Source of the DNA: Parachlorella kessleri
Lineage: Eukaryota; Chlorophyta; Trebouxiophyceae; Chlorellales; Chlorellaceae
Length of the DNA stretch: 64,000 nt
NCBI GenBank assembly: GCA_001598975.1
Contig: BBXU01002910.1
Span: 1-64,000, forward strand
Direction: 5' to 3'
In this document: positions 1 through 11,377 of the stretch, piece by piece
Position numbering within the stretch: the first letter of the stretch is position 1
Layout: each line of letters starts with the position of its first letter
Notes under the pieces: model-generated
What the model saw: the letters and a program-made list of their open reading frames with translations, nothing else
Databases searched by the model: none
Told to the model about the DNA's origin: nothing
Made by a program: the position numbers and the translations under genes

Positions 1-470
1 GTTACAGAGCTGTAACAGTCACATATGCCGCTTTCACCGTACAAGTGCCCACGAGTAGGTGACAGAGCAGGACAGTTGACAGACAGCCTGCACCGCAATG
101 CCAAGGAAGAAAGAACTGCAAAAAATGAAGTTCTGTCAAATTTCACCGGCTGAGGCACCCCACACAGCCACCCTTGCCCGCCGCCCTCAGGGCAGCTGCC
201 AGACCCCAGATTGACCTTACGGTTAAATCGTCCTGTCTGCTACCATCTCATGAGAGCGCAGCAGCACGAACAGCCACCTGCACCTGCCTAGCTGTCCGGG
301 TAGGTGCCAGCGGCCCCCCTCCCAACCCCACTTTGGGTTGGCGCCAGCCTTGGCCCTTCACAGTAACGCTTGTGCGTGCCTGGCAACCAGGGCGGTGGCT
401 GACTACCAACACATACTTATTGAGGTAGCACCTGCCAAAAGGGTAGTCTGCCAGGCAGCCTTCACCCGCG
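1..470. other. Intergenic, no gene seen
   Basis: This stretch lies 3' of the RUS-family gene. I see no coding exon, RNA gene or repeat of note in it. It may contain that gene's 3' untranslated region. Confidence 0.5.
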
Positions 471-3400
471 TCATGCGTTAGACTGCCATGGGTAGCTGCC
501 CTCCAAGAGCACATAGCCTCGCCTTTCGGTGCTGCTGAGCATGAAGGGCGAGGTCTGCCAGCCGTGCTCCTCTAGCTGGCGCATGAAAGGCCGCAAGCTG
601 GACTGTGCCTTCCTGCACAGGTCGATTCAAGGGTGTCACGACAGGCTTATCCAGCCCTGTGCCCACTACCTGTGCCCTGTACCCTGTACCTAGCACTCAG
701 CCCAGCTCACCCCTAACTCCTGTCCCTTCGCACTGCCTGCCACCATCAACAAGTTTCAGGCTCAGCAAGAGTTGATCGAACTGTGAACGAGCACCATGCC
801 TCACGTTGGTCAAGCCTCCCAACTACCCCTATTTGGCCCTTGCCTGCTGGGGCTGCCGGCAATGTTTTGCAGGCCCCTGCCTTTTCAAGCGCGTCCAACA
901 AGCACATCCAAGCAAGCCATACCCAAACCTTCAGTGCCCCTGAGCCTAATGCAACCTAGGCTTACCTACGGCTCTCCCAGAGCAGCTTCTGCCTGTCCAA
1001 GGTATGGCATGCTTCGCAGCAGTCCACCTCCGAGGCATCAACATGGTGACTCCTCGCAGCTTCCCGCAACATGCTGGGGTCAGCAGGAGTCGAGTTGCTG
1101 CCAAAGCTGCCGTCTTTGATGTTGCCGCCGCCGCCGCCGATGCTGCTGCTGGCATCACTGCTGCTACTGCCGTTCTCCCTGTTTGTTGGCATTTGCAGCG
1201 ACTGCCGCACGTACGCTGCTTGCAGTATGGCCTGCACAGCATGTAGGGGTCAAAGTGAAAACAAACCAAACGGCTCTGCTACATGCGGCTGAGGCGGCAG
1301 GCTTGCCTTGGGACGGCGGTTGTATATCCAGCCACACCCTCATCAGCAACACCCTCATCCACGTATCGCTACAGTGGTTATCGAAACTTGCAACACGCAC
1401 ACCCACTTCAATATCCAAGTTCAACCGCCATTTTGTACCGACCTGCAGTATGTCGGCATGGGTGGCGTCCTTGCGGAGGGCTATCTGCACCCTGCCCTGC
1501 TGCCGGCTGCCGAGCCACCGCTGCAGCAGCCCACCGACCCAGGGTGGACCCCAATGGCTGCTTCTACTGCTTGGTTGAATTTCTATGCCGCGTAGGCTGC
1601 TGCTGCTGTAGTTGCTGCTGTTGCTGCAGCTGCTGCTGCTGCTGCTGCTGCCAGCCCCACTTCTTGGCACCTGGCTGTTCCCTGATCGCTCTAGGGAGGA
1701 CGGCTGGCATGGATGGGCATATGTGAGGAAGTACCGCTCATTCCTGGACATGTAGAACAAGTTACCACTGCTGATCAGTACGGAAGTTTGTGCTAGATCC
1801 TGTTAATCATCAACATCAGCTACCAATGCCAAGTCAACGTAGATGGCTACGGCTGTACAATGAGCAGCCTAGACAGAGAGAGAGGCTGTCTGTCCCATTA
1901 TCCACATGTCCTCACCCAGTGAGAAAGCCAGTGCCGTGCAGGCACTTTACATATTCCACCCAAACTCACCTGCCATAAGCTAGGAGCTGGTTCAGGTCTT
2001 GATGCGAGGTGACTGCCTGGTGCAGCGAGCCGATGGTCAGGGGTAGGCAGCCGCCGGTGATGCGGGGTGGGAGGATCAGCCGCTCCTCCTCGCTAACCTG
2101 CAATGTTATTGGCTCCACAAGAGCATTGGGACCAGTGAAGGCTTATCCAACAGGGTGGCACGGTAGACTTAGGACATGGCACTAGTCTGGCTCGCTGGCA
2201 AGGCAAGCTCAGAAGCTAGAGATACAAAAATGCTGCAATCAGCCCCAAGCCAGCTGAGCAAGGCATAGCTCATCAGCAGGACCTCAGCAAGAGGAGCTGG
2301 GGGCCTTAGCCTGACCTGCAGAGGTGAGGGCACCTCCCCCATGCGCAGCCAGTGCTCCGCGATGATCTCCGCCCGCTCCTTGTTCAGGGTCCGCAGGTGG
2401 ATGGACCGCAGCTCCCTGCACGCAGCACAGGGTCAACACCTCAAGCTTTCAAGAGTGTCACACTTACAAAACGCAGCACAAGAACATGCCCACCCACCAT
2501 CACATCACGGTGGGCGAACTTGTCCCTGCTGCCAGTGTGCATGCCACAGCCATGTTGCGGCTCCCATTGCACCATTGCAGGTGGGGAAAAGTCTCTAGCT
2601 CATGCTGGTACGCAAATGGTATTATGGCCTTGGCCTCGTCTGCCAAAGACTCAGTGCCAGGACATATAGCCTTGGTCCTGTGCTCAGGAGAGATTGTGGG
2701 GCCCTTGCCTGTAGATCGAGTAGAGGTCTCCTGTGGCCAACACTGGGAAGGCCACCACCGGAAGCACCCACGCCGGGAGCTTCGCCTTGCTGCAGCAGTG
2801 GGTAAGTGCCACTGCTGTGGCCAGCCCAAGGTTATCCATGACCATTTGCTGCGCCTGCAGCAGGTGTAAACGGATGAGGTATGCGAAACGACGCTAGTTA
2901 CTCCTGCCTGTAAGTAGTTGACGACATGGGTAATGGCAGCAGCCACCTGGGGATAACCTGCGCTTGCCAGGAGCGTTGCCAGGAGCGTCTGCCAAGACCT
3001 TGCCGCCGCGCCTGCCCTTCATCTGGCCACAGTCACCCGCGGCAAAGCAGAGCCCGGCCAAACCCACCTGCGCCTTGGCAGAAATGTCCGCCAAATTCTC
3101 CCCCCGTGCAAAGCTGCGGTGGAAGGCGGGCTGCGTGGCGATGTGTGTGGTCAGCCCCACAGACTTGCCAACGTTGGCCAGGCTGGCCAGAACCAGGAAG
3201 TGCTGCAGGCAGCAGCGAGGAGGTGGTTGTAGCAGCGGGGGTGGTCATGTTACAGCTGGAAAGACGGTGAGATGTAGGGACAGGTTCAGCCATGCAGCAA
3301 CATCCGCTTCAACAGGCCAAGTCATTGCATATCAGCAAAAAGCATGCTACCAGATTCCCACAACAGAGTGGGGACACCTAGCACCCTGCCACAAGCAAAC

Positions 3401-5824
3401 ACGGTGCACTGCCGGGCCAGGAAGCAAGCGCATGAACGAGATTGTGGCAATTCGCACCAGGCGGCAGCTCTGTAGAGGCGGCACTGACCTGTGGGAAGAG
3501 CGGCGTTATGTATTCAAGGCTCAAGGCAGAGCAGTACATGACAGAGGTCATGAAGCGGAAGCGCTGCAGAGCAGGCACAGCAGGAACCTTATAAATGGAC
3601 GGCATTCAACATGTTCCCTTCTCCCCCAGCCCATAGAGATTCATACACCAGGTCCTTCCCCTTGAGCGGCAGCAGCAGCACCACCAGCAACGGGCAGGTG
3701 CATACTCAAGTAGACGTCAAGACAAGCAGTCATACCAATGCAGGTGCTCTCCCCGGGAAGTCTATGCAAGGGCACACCTTGCCAGGCAAAACCCCCATTC
3801 CACCCGACAGTTCGATCACGACGATTACAACTGACCTTCAGGTCCGAGTCGAATGACTCCCCAAACCTTGTGGCCACCGTCAGCCTGCCCAGCCGGCCCA
3901 GCCCGTCTTTCAACACCCAGTTGATGGCGGCCGCTGCATTCAGCGGGGGTGACAGAAACTCTAACTTCGACGCCTAACAGCCGCACATGCACGTGCAGGC
4001 ACCCATGTGCCAGTTGCCTCCCTGTCAGCTCGACCCTGGCAGGGAAGCAGGCCTTACAAGCAGCACCCACTGGCGAAATATCCTGTAGTCCCCACCAGCT
4101 TACCAGTCTGAAGCCCATGGCAACCCCCGGAGGCAAAGCACCATGCCTACTCCTCACATCAACATTTCACACTGGCCGCCAAGCAAGTAGACTTCAATCC
4201 AATTGCTATAGAGAAACAAGGACTTCCGGGCAGGCTGCTCTTGACACCCCGCCTTCAAGCCCAGCCGTCAAACTCAGCAGGTGACATAACATGCAGCTAA
4301 GCAGGACAGTCGCAAGCCCTGACCTGCAGGCAGGCTACGTTTGGCCCCCACACCCACAGCCCTCAGCAGGGACTGAGTGGCGAACACGCTGCTCATGCTG
4401 CTGAAGAACCGGTGCACCGCCTTCCAGCGCGCAAACTCCCAGTAGTCTGCCGGCACAGAGCAGAGGATCAACTCTGTCAGTCATCACTCGGTAACTTAAC
4501 AGTGGTGCACCTTCTTTCACAGCATAGACTTCCAGTAGCCGGGCAGCAGCCGCCCAGCAGCGACTAGTGTGCTTAGCAGCTTCAAACCGCTAATTGCGAC
4601 TGTGGCTAGCCATCTTGCGACCCTTGCCAGCCCTGGCCTCCAACCCAAGGGGTGCCTGCCAATGCAGGTTGACAAAGCAAACCCCGGAGGACATCGCCAA
4701 TCAGGCCAAGCAGAATGACTTTACTGTGCATAAAGTCGCCACCCTGCAAGGAAGCTAGCTACAGCTGTCACCAAAAAGGCGCAGCCCACCTGAGGTCACG
4801 CTGTGTGCCTCAGGAAAGAAGGCGTTCTGCAGGTCATGCACCATTCGCCGCACGTGGCCCTGCGCACGCACCAAGCACAGCGGCAAACCAGTCAGTATGG
4901 TGTCCAGGCCACTTTCCCGGATGGCTCCCCAGGGAAGTCAAGTAAACAACACTCCCCAGCTTCACTGTGCCAGGTGCTGTGGTCACTTATGTCCAGGCAT
5001 GGTGTACCATTGCACGCGACAACGGGTCACCATATGCACAGCTTCCATCCAACCTGCCCTTTGAATGCGCCCATCTCACAAGCAGAAAATATGTAACCAT
5101 ACTGGTCCACCAATGCCGCACACCCCATTCCCTACCCACCTGCACAGTTCGCCCATAGTCCTCCCCATGAGATAAGTCCTGCAAGTCCACAGCTCTTAGA
5201 CGTCCCTGTTTGGCGTCCCACACATACGGCTTTTTATGGGTGCCTGCATGCGCAATACACATCATTCATAGTCGAACTTCTGTCGGCGGAGTTTACGGAC
5301 AGCAGGCTGTCCTTGCAGTAGCCCATACTGGATAAGAGCCCTGCGACTGTGGGGCTGAGAGTCCTGCAACGTGCAGACTAAAGTGCAAAAGGGGCGACAC
5401 CTAGGCCTTGATAGTAGTGGCATGCCAGAGTCGCCGCTACACAGGATTCTAGCATAAAGTGCAAGAGGTGCTGCATTGACCGTTTGCAATGACAGTATTT
5501 GATAAAACCCAGGTTAGCCCATCCCCTCTGGTCACCTTCTATGAGCCCAACCGGGAGCGGCTCCAGCTGTTGCTCCTGAGCTGTTTTACCATCAGCCCTG
5601 CTACCCTTTTGCTCCTTTGCTAGCTGCACCTGGGAGCTGAGCGAGGCAAATAGCTGCTTGGGCACGTTGGGTGCCCTGGCCAGCCTGTTGCACTCTCCAG
5701 GGGACAGCAGCTGCTTAGGCCGCGAGCTATCACTTGTTTCAAGCCGGAAGTCTAGCTGAAACTCAACTCCGGCTGAAGCTGGGGGGGTTCCTGAGCGTGA
5801 AAAGTCGACTGGCAGGTTGCCCAT
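471..5824 (-). CDS. Root UVB sensitive (RUS/DUF647) family protein
   Basis: Thirteen exons (5824-5536, 5243-5140, 4859-4790, 4446-4324, 3933-3836, 3563-3489, 3202-3068, 2854-2709, 2415-2316, 2097-1970, 1743-1443, 1231-966, 612-471) total 1977 nt and give about 658 residues. RUS hallmarks appear in order: DYWEFARWKAVHRFFSSM, then ATQSLLRAVGVG, then NWVLKDGLGRLGRL followed by FDSDLK, then an ENLADISAKAQ segment, LPAWVLPVVAFPVLATGD, and RTLNKERAEIIAEHWLRMGE. The C-terminus ends with a GWQTSPFMLSSTERRGYVLLE stretch typical of plant members. Plant RUS proteins act in plastids in UV-B sensing, vitamin B6 homeostasis and auxin transport; the biochemical activity is not settled. Exon 11 codes a serine-rich loop from AGC repeats, likely disordered. 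The intron after exon 8 has a GC donor. The start at 5824 is the first ATG of the open frame. The specific RUS subgroup is not assigned. Confidence 0.9.
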
Positions 5825-6233
5825 TCAAGGTGGCAACAGGATGCTCGTTAGGCGAGCTGTTCAGCTGATAGGGTCACACTTAAACGTCCATCAGTCCATG
5901 TAAGGAAGGCGGTCAGTCAGGCAAGTCGCACATCATGTCTCGGGCGCAAAGGACAACACGAGGAATCAACAACACAGCCAAAAAATACGGTGGTCAGACA
6001 CTTCCTGATGTGTGCGCTACTCTGCATTGCGCCACTCCGTCACGACAAAGTTCTCCCCGCTCGCTGACTGAGCAGAGCGCGCGGGACACAAGTGGGCTTA
6101 CAAATGGGTTGCAACAAGCCTTCCCGAAGCTGCAAGCTCAAAAGCAGTACATGCATCACAGGGCAAAGGGCCAGTCTCTTGTAGGTTGTTGTAAGGATTG
6201 CCAACCAGGACTGGGGTTGCCGCACCATTGCCA
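5825..6233. promoter_or_regulatory. Divergent intergenic region
   Basis: About 410 bp separate the start codons of the minus-strand RUS gene and the plus-strand thioesterase gene. The two genes must share or abut promoters here. I see no clear TATA box, so the promoter role is inferred from layout only. Confidence 0.4.
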
Positions 6234-7330
6234 ATGGGCTCTCCAGCTGGGGCTGTTGCCTTTTTGGAAACCCTAGTCGTTCAGTGGAACGAAGACAGCG
6301 GGGATGGCCAGCTGTTTGACACAACTGCCCTGCAAGGTCTCAAAGACATCACTGCGGAGCATGGGCGGGTCACCTGCCGGCTGCCTGTGAGGACCCGGGT
6401 GCAGAATCGCTATGGAACTCTTCATGGCGGCTGCATTGGTTAGTAAGAGGCAACATTGCCGCCGTGTGTCGTGTGATGAGCTAGTGTTTCCAAGAATTGT
6501 AAACTGCAAGCAAGCAGCCTCTTGAGAAATGTCGCCAGTTTGCATCTGCCAGGCAGGAACTGCTGCCCGTGGTCTCAAGTTTTTTAAACTACTCGTAAAG
6601 GACGCTATGCTCTTCTGTTGCAGCGACCTTGGTGGACACAGTCGGCACGGCAGCTCTCTTGACCCTCAATGGCCGCAGCGGGGTGTCGCTTGCCATCAAC
6701 GTGGACTACCTTCGAGGCATGCCTGGAGGTAGCGATGTAGTGGTGGATGCCAAGGTGTGCTGATGCCCATGCATATCGTCTTTCAGTTCATGATCGTTTC
6801 ATAGTTGGCCTTTTGTGATATTTGTAAGCCTTGCCGAGGTGTGCATTCGCCTGCTTGATGGCTGGCTTGGCCATCTGAACCCTGCAGGCTCCCTCCCATA
6901 CCACTGCGAGCTGCCTGTGGTTGATCCCTCATATGGGCCTCGCTGACTGCAGGTTGTTAAGGTTGGCAAAACAATAGCAACTATCAATGTGGAGCTGCGG
7001 GATCAAGACAGTGGAAAGCTGTGTGCCCAGGTCGGCATGACTGCTGGGCTCTAGTGGACCTCAGGCCCCTCATGCTTGCAGCGCAAGCAGAATAGCAGAG
7101 CTGCATTGCAGGGGTCTCTTTTGATGGTCCCTGGAGTGAGGCAACACAGCTTGTTCACTGGCTTCCCATAGCCTGTGCATGCTGCGCTGGCAGTGACTTC
7201 CGGTCTATGACATGGAAACGTGGCCTGTGCCTTGGTGCAGGGTACACACGTGAAGTTCATGTCCGAAGATGAGCCAGATATTGGGGAGCAGCTTGGGAAC
7301 ATCAAAGAGCAGCCCAGGTCCAAGCTCTAG
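6234..7330 (+). CDS. Hotdog-fold acyl-CoA thioesterase (ACOT13-like)
   Basis: Four exons (6234-6438, 6624-6754, 6953-7030, 7241-7330) total 504 nt and 167 residues, the usual length of the PaaI/ACOT13 thioesterase family. The core reads LPVRTRVQNRYGTLHGG followed by CIATLVDTVGTAALLT, which carries the family's NxxGxxHGG turn and the catalytic Asp in the LVD helix. The strands SLAINVDYLRGMPGG and GKTIATINVELRDQDSGKLC follow. Such enzymes hydrolyse medium- to long-chain acyl-CoA, or related phenolic acyl thioesters, as small tetramers. The ATG at 6234 is the first in-frame methionine. No clear transit peptide is visible, so location is unknown. The last ~20 residues are hydrophilic and not conserved. 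Confidence 0.88.
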
Positions 7331-7370
7331 GGGGACCAACGTTCTAAGCTGCTTCATGAAGTATGTCGGC

Positions 7371-7450
7371 TATTTAGCATGGGTGGCAGGTCGTACAACA
7401 GGGAGTAGAGCTGGGTTAGAATGGACTGACAGGGCTGGATGCAGAATGAG
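7371..7450 (+). repeat. Dispersed repeat copy A
   Basis: The copy starts at GCATGGGTGGCAGGTCGT and runs through GGGAGTAGAGCTGGGTTAG to ACTGACAGGGCTGGATGCAG. Similarity to copies B and C extends a little further, into a GCCTGAGTTCTG-like tail shared with copy C. Confidence 0.75.
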
Positions 7451-8154
7451 CCTGAGCCTTGCCTGAGTTCTGAGCTGGCTATTGTGCATGCTTCAGCACT
7501 GCACACTACTAGCATAGGGCAGCGGGATCCAGCACTCTTGTGTCTGGAGTGAGGAGGAAAGGAAGTTAGGTTGCCATGCACCGCCTCGGCCTTTTGCAGC
7601 TTGAACATCACTAGATTCATGCACCACCGTTGCGTTGTCTTGGGGCATTGATGGGTCGATTGAAGGCCATGCTGGTACTACGGTTACAGCACCTCTTTGC
7701 CACCCAAGAAGTGCTACTTGCAAGGTGCATTAGTAAGGGATGAGTTTTTTTAGCTAACTTGGGCTGCAACAGTCTCTTCTGCTGTTGTGCTATCGCTGTT
7801 GGCTTGCCATATGACCAAGAGGCCACCCATTCGACAGGCGCTGGCAGCCATGAAGCTTGGTGGGCAGCAGCGTGGCTCGGCTGGGTTAAGAGTTCAACTA
7901 CCTTGGCATGCAGCCACTTTTCAAGCACCGCATGAGCAGGCATTCAAGCTGGGGTGTTTGCTGGTCACTGGGGCCCAGGCTAAATAAGTACCACTCCTAG
8001 ATTAGAGCATGACAGGACCCAACTCCCCATCCGGGCAAGAGGTTAGGCAGCGGTTTGGCGGGTGTCAACTGCATTAGATAGCAAGCAAAGGGTAGAAATC
8101 AAGCGCGAAGGCCGTAACCAACATTGTACAGACACCATTCGTCTATTCTATATT

Positions 8155-8237
8155 AGCATGGGTGGCAGGTAGTGCGAACAGGGAGTAGAGCTGGGCTGGA
8201 CTGGACTGGACTGAACTGACAGGGCTGGATGCAGAAT
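8155..8237 (+). repeat. Dispersed repeat copy B
   Basis: Same family as copy A, in the same orientation. GCATGGGTGGCAGGTAGTG is followed by AACAGGGAGTAGAGCTGGGC, then an expanded GGACT run and ACAGGGCTGGATGCAGAATG. The GGACT units vary in number between copies. Confidence 0.75.
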
Positions 8238-8668
8238 GAGCATATACATGTACTAAACCCTGAAAAAAATGCAGCGCAAAATGGTTCGGGCACCGCTTTC
8301 AGCGTGTCACTGCAACCAGAGCAGCTGCAGTGGCGGCTGCGCAATAACTGCCTTCAGAATTGGCTGCTTCCCTGCCACTTCAAAGGCCAGCTGGGACGTG
8401 GGCAGTCTCACAGTGGCCACCCGCACAGTGGCCACCAGGCCTGCACTTAGCCAACAATATGATCTTTCAGGCCAGTGTACAGCTTGGAGGTTTGGTTTAA
8501 GAAAGAGTTGGCACAAATGCCACTAAGTGATAGCTTGCACGATCGACTGTCTGAGTGAGAAGAGAGCCTGCATGCTCCTACAGGAGTGCAGCTTTCTCGA
8601 TGTGCTTCCTCATGGTCCCTTCCCACCTGGGAGTGCATGGGGTGGTACCAGGGCCGGTCTCCGACTGC

Positions 8669-10855
8669 TCATGCTATTAGGCCGGCATGCCAGACTTCCA
8701 ACCAGCCGTGGTGGTTGCCGGGCGGCAGCAGCAGTACTTTCAGGAGCAGGAGCAGCAGAAGCAGCAAGCGGCGCTTCCAGAGCTTCCGCTGCCGCTGGCG
8801 CACAAGTATGCTGCAGAAGCGAGTGCATGCTTAGCTTGTCCACCTGCCTCTACCTAAGCCTGTTGAATATCCCATTCTGGTAGCTAGCTAGCCCGAGGTT
8901 GGCTGCCGCAGTGTAGTACCCTCAAAGGGCCAGCCACAAGCTTGTGTGAGTGAAAGGCTGCGCATGTCACCACAAGCTCAGCCCAAGGACGCAAGCAAGC
9001 AGATGTGGTAACACAAGCTTGCACGGCGGCACATGAAGGCATTTGCAGTGGCACACGATGGTATACCAAGTCTCTGTGCCCAGCCTCACCTGTCCATGAT
9101 GCGGAAGCATGTGTCTAAGCCATCATCCAGCCCACCAGCCTGGATGTAGAGACGGTCGTGGAAGGGCAGGTTGTGTTCAAACATGTTGCGCTGCCATGTT
9201 GGCAGCACCTCCATGTGACCTCTGGCCCGCCCAGCCTCCCTTTGCAAGGTTGATAATGGCGTCAGTTCCAAGACCCTCAGCAGGGCACGGCTGCACGACA
9301 AGTGAAGGATATCTAGGAAGTGCAAGTGCGGTTCTTAAGGATGCCTAGGATGAGCCAAACACCATCTCTTGATCCGCCCAGCTGCAATGCAGTTACTCTT
9401 GGCCCAGTGCCCAGACAGTGAGATCCATGCTGCATACACGCAAACAGCAATGCTGACCACGCACGCACCCCGGGCTGCACTAATCCATTGCCACACAGGC
9501 TCTTACACTAGCCTCACCTCCGTAATCCAGGGTCCCGGATGCTGTCCATGCAGACTCTGAAGCGGTAGTATTCCCACCGGTGGATGTTATCTTCAGCCAG
9601 GCGACGCAGGACCTCCTCCTCATACAGCAGTATGTTGTCCCCCACCACCACGCAGACACCTGCCCGCACACGATACGGCTGCTCAGCACAAACATGTGTA
9701 AAGCAGAGCAGAAGCTGACGGAGCAGCACTCGCTGCCGAGTCTACCCTGCCAGTACCCTTCGAAAGTCCTGCTAGGCAGGCATGCAGTATTGCGGAGCGA
9801 GTTCAGTGGTTGAACCAGCGGAAGATGCAGTACCCCTGCAAGTTCCGCATGGCAGCTCCAGAGGTGCATGAGTGTTGTCATAGCTCCTACCCAGAACAAT
9901 TTGTTGTTTGTGCAGCTGCCACGTAGCTCTCATTGATTCAACATAAACCATGGGCTTACCAGCTTGGGTCAGGAAACGGAGCAGCTCTGTCAGTGTACAC
10001 TCGCTGAAGCGGGGCACCCTGACCGACAGCGCTTGCATGTTTGCCCGATCTCTGATCCAGAAGATGTTTGCGAGCCACCCGCCATGCATCTGAACCCCAA
10101 AAGCGTATCGCACGCCCTGCAAGGCAGTGCAGGCTATTATTATCAACTTCACTTCAGCCGGGGCCAGCTCCGCAAGCTTTGGTTCCTAAGAAAATCCGCT
10201 GAGGCTGTAGACTTGTCCAAGGTGGACAACATCAACAGCAACCCCCTGTGCTGCATGTTGGACTTGCAACCAGGTCTCTTACATGCATGCCAAGCTTTGC
10301 GTCCTCCGGCAAAGCTGCTTCTAGGAAGCTGATTTGTCTGTTCGCCTCCAACAGGGACACCAGCTCATGGTTGGGCTGGTCTGCCTCCTCCTGCAGGTGC
10401 TCCTCCTGCTGAGCGCCACAAGTGCAGCAAGGTCTTCAGTGGGAAAAAGAGTATTAGAAACACTGCTTCCAGCCGTAGCAAGGTTGTATCGAACCTTGAC
10501 AGGCATACGCCGTCTTGCAACCCTCACCCACTGACCAAAGCGTAACCCCCACCTCTGCAGCTTCTTCTGTGCCATGCCTCCACCAAGCTACCACGATGCC
10601 CACAAGCCCAGCAGCAACAGGCAGCACCAGGGCATGCTGCCTGAGGGAGGTCAGGACGTGTGCTTGAAGACACATAATCCACTGCAGGCGCTTGCTGCCT
10701 CGATTAGGAGTAATGGCAAGAACCTTGACAAACCTAAAAATGCTGTAGCCTGCACGAGCGCAGCGAGGGACACCCATCGCGCCCTCCCAGAACAGGCGCA
10801 ACTTTATTACGTTATGCCAAACACAGGCAACAGCAAGCTTCCAAGCGATCGCCAT
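8669..10855 (-). CDS. Unrecognised membrane-anchored protein
   Basis: Six exons (10855-10553, 10408-10283, 10116-9960, 9659-9518, 9290-9090, 8810-8669) join in frame, giving about 356 residues. I do not recognise the family. The N-terminal exon is basic and ends in a membrane segment (LVLPVAAGLVGIVVAWW). An acidic, probably helical stretch follows (EEAAEQEEHLQEEADQ, then LVSLLEANRQISFLE). The middle is soluble, with GVRYAFGVQMHGGWLANIFW, VVVGDNILLYEEEVLRRL and GHMEVLPTWQRNMFEHNLPF. The last exon codes a basic cluster (RQRQRKLWKRR), a run of nine leucines and a short tail, resembling a tail anchor. Exon phases are consistent throughout, which argues for a real gene. It is divergent from the CDCA7 gene. 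No function is assigned. Confidence 0.65.
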
Positions 10856-11377
10856 TGTTGTAACAAAGTTGTGAACACCCTAAGAACCGACACCGTCTTG
10901 AGTAACGGCCCTGGTGGGATGAGAATCTCGAGTTAACCCCTCTGTTAACCCTGACCCCCCGCACGGGACGCACTACCGGCCACTATTAACATAGTGGCCT
11001 TAGCTTGTTTAGGGGAGAGACCTGGTAGATCACAACTAAGGCAAGCCCCAGAGCATATAGTTATCAGTTCTGCTGCCAGCCCTGTCAGCGCCGTCTCCAC
11101 CTCCCTCCCCCAGTTCGCATTGCCTCCCACCATCTACAAAGACTTGGACCAAAGCGTGGCCCCAATTCATTTGATCGTAAACTCGATAAACGCAGGGTAC
11201 ATTCCCCCGCCATCCCTATCTTTCTTCCCATTCAAAAACCAACACCCCCGCGGGGCCCCGGCTGAAAACACATCCCGGACTCCTGTATCAATCATCATTC
11301 ATAGCGTGCGCATCCCAACAGTTACGTCTCATAACTCTTGCTTATAGCCTGCCGACCGACACATTCCGGCAGCCATC
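10856..11377. promoter_or_regulatory. Divergent intergenic region
   Basis: About 520 bp separate the ATG of the minus-strand membrane protein from that of the plus-strand CDCA7 gene, so both promoters should lie here. No coding exon is supported. No TATA box is identified. Confidence 0.4.

Larger units (their letters stand above)
7331..8668. other. Intergenic with two dispersed-repeat copies
   Basis: No coding exon is supported. Two copies of the GGGTGGCAGG...GGCTGGATGCAG repeat lie here (see the repeat entries). The rest is unique sequence, probably the 3' untranslated regions of the two flanking genes, which converge here. Confidence 0.5.

Noticed and set aside
8687..8857. Plus-strand 56-codon frame rich in Gln/Glu
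   Set aside because: It overlaps the last exon of the minus-strand membrane protein, which joins in phase with five other exons. The plus frame is the antisense of its Leu-rich tail.
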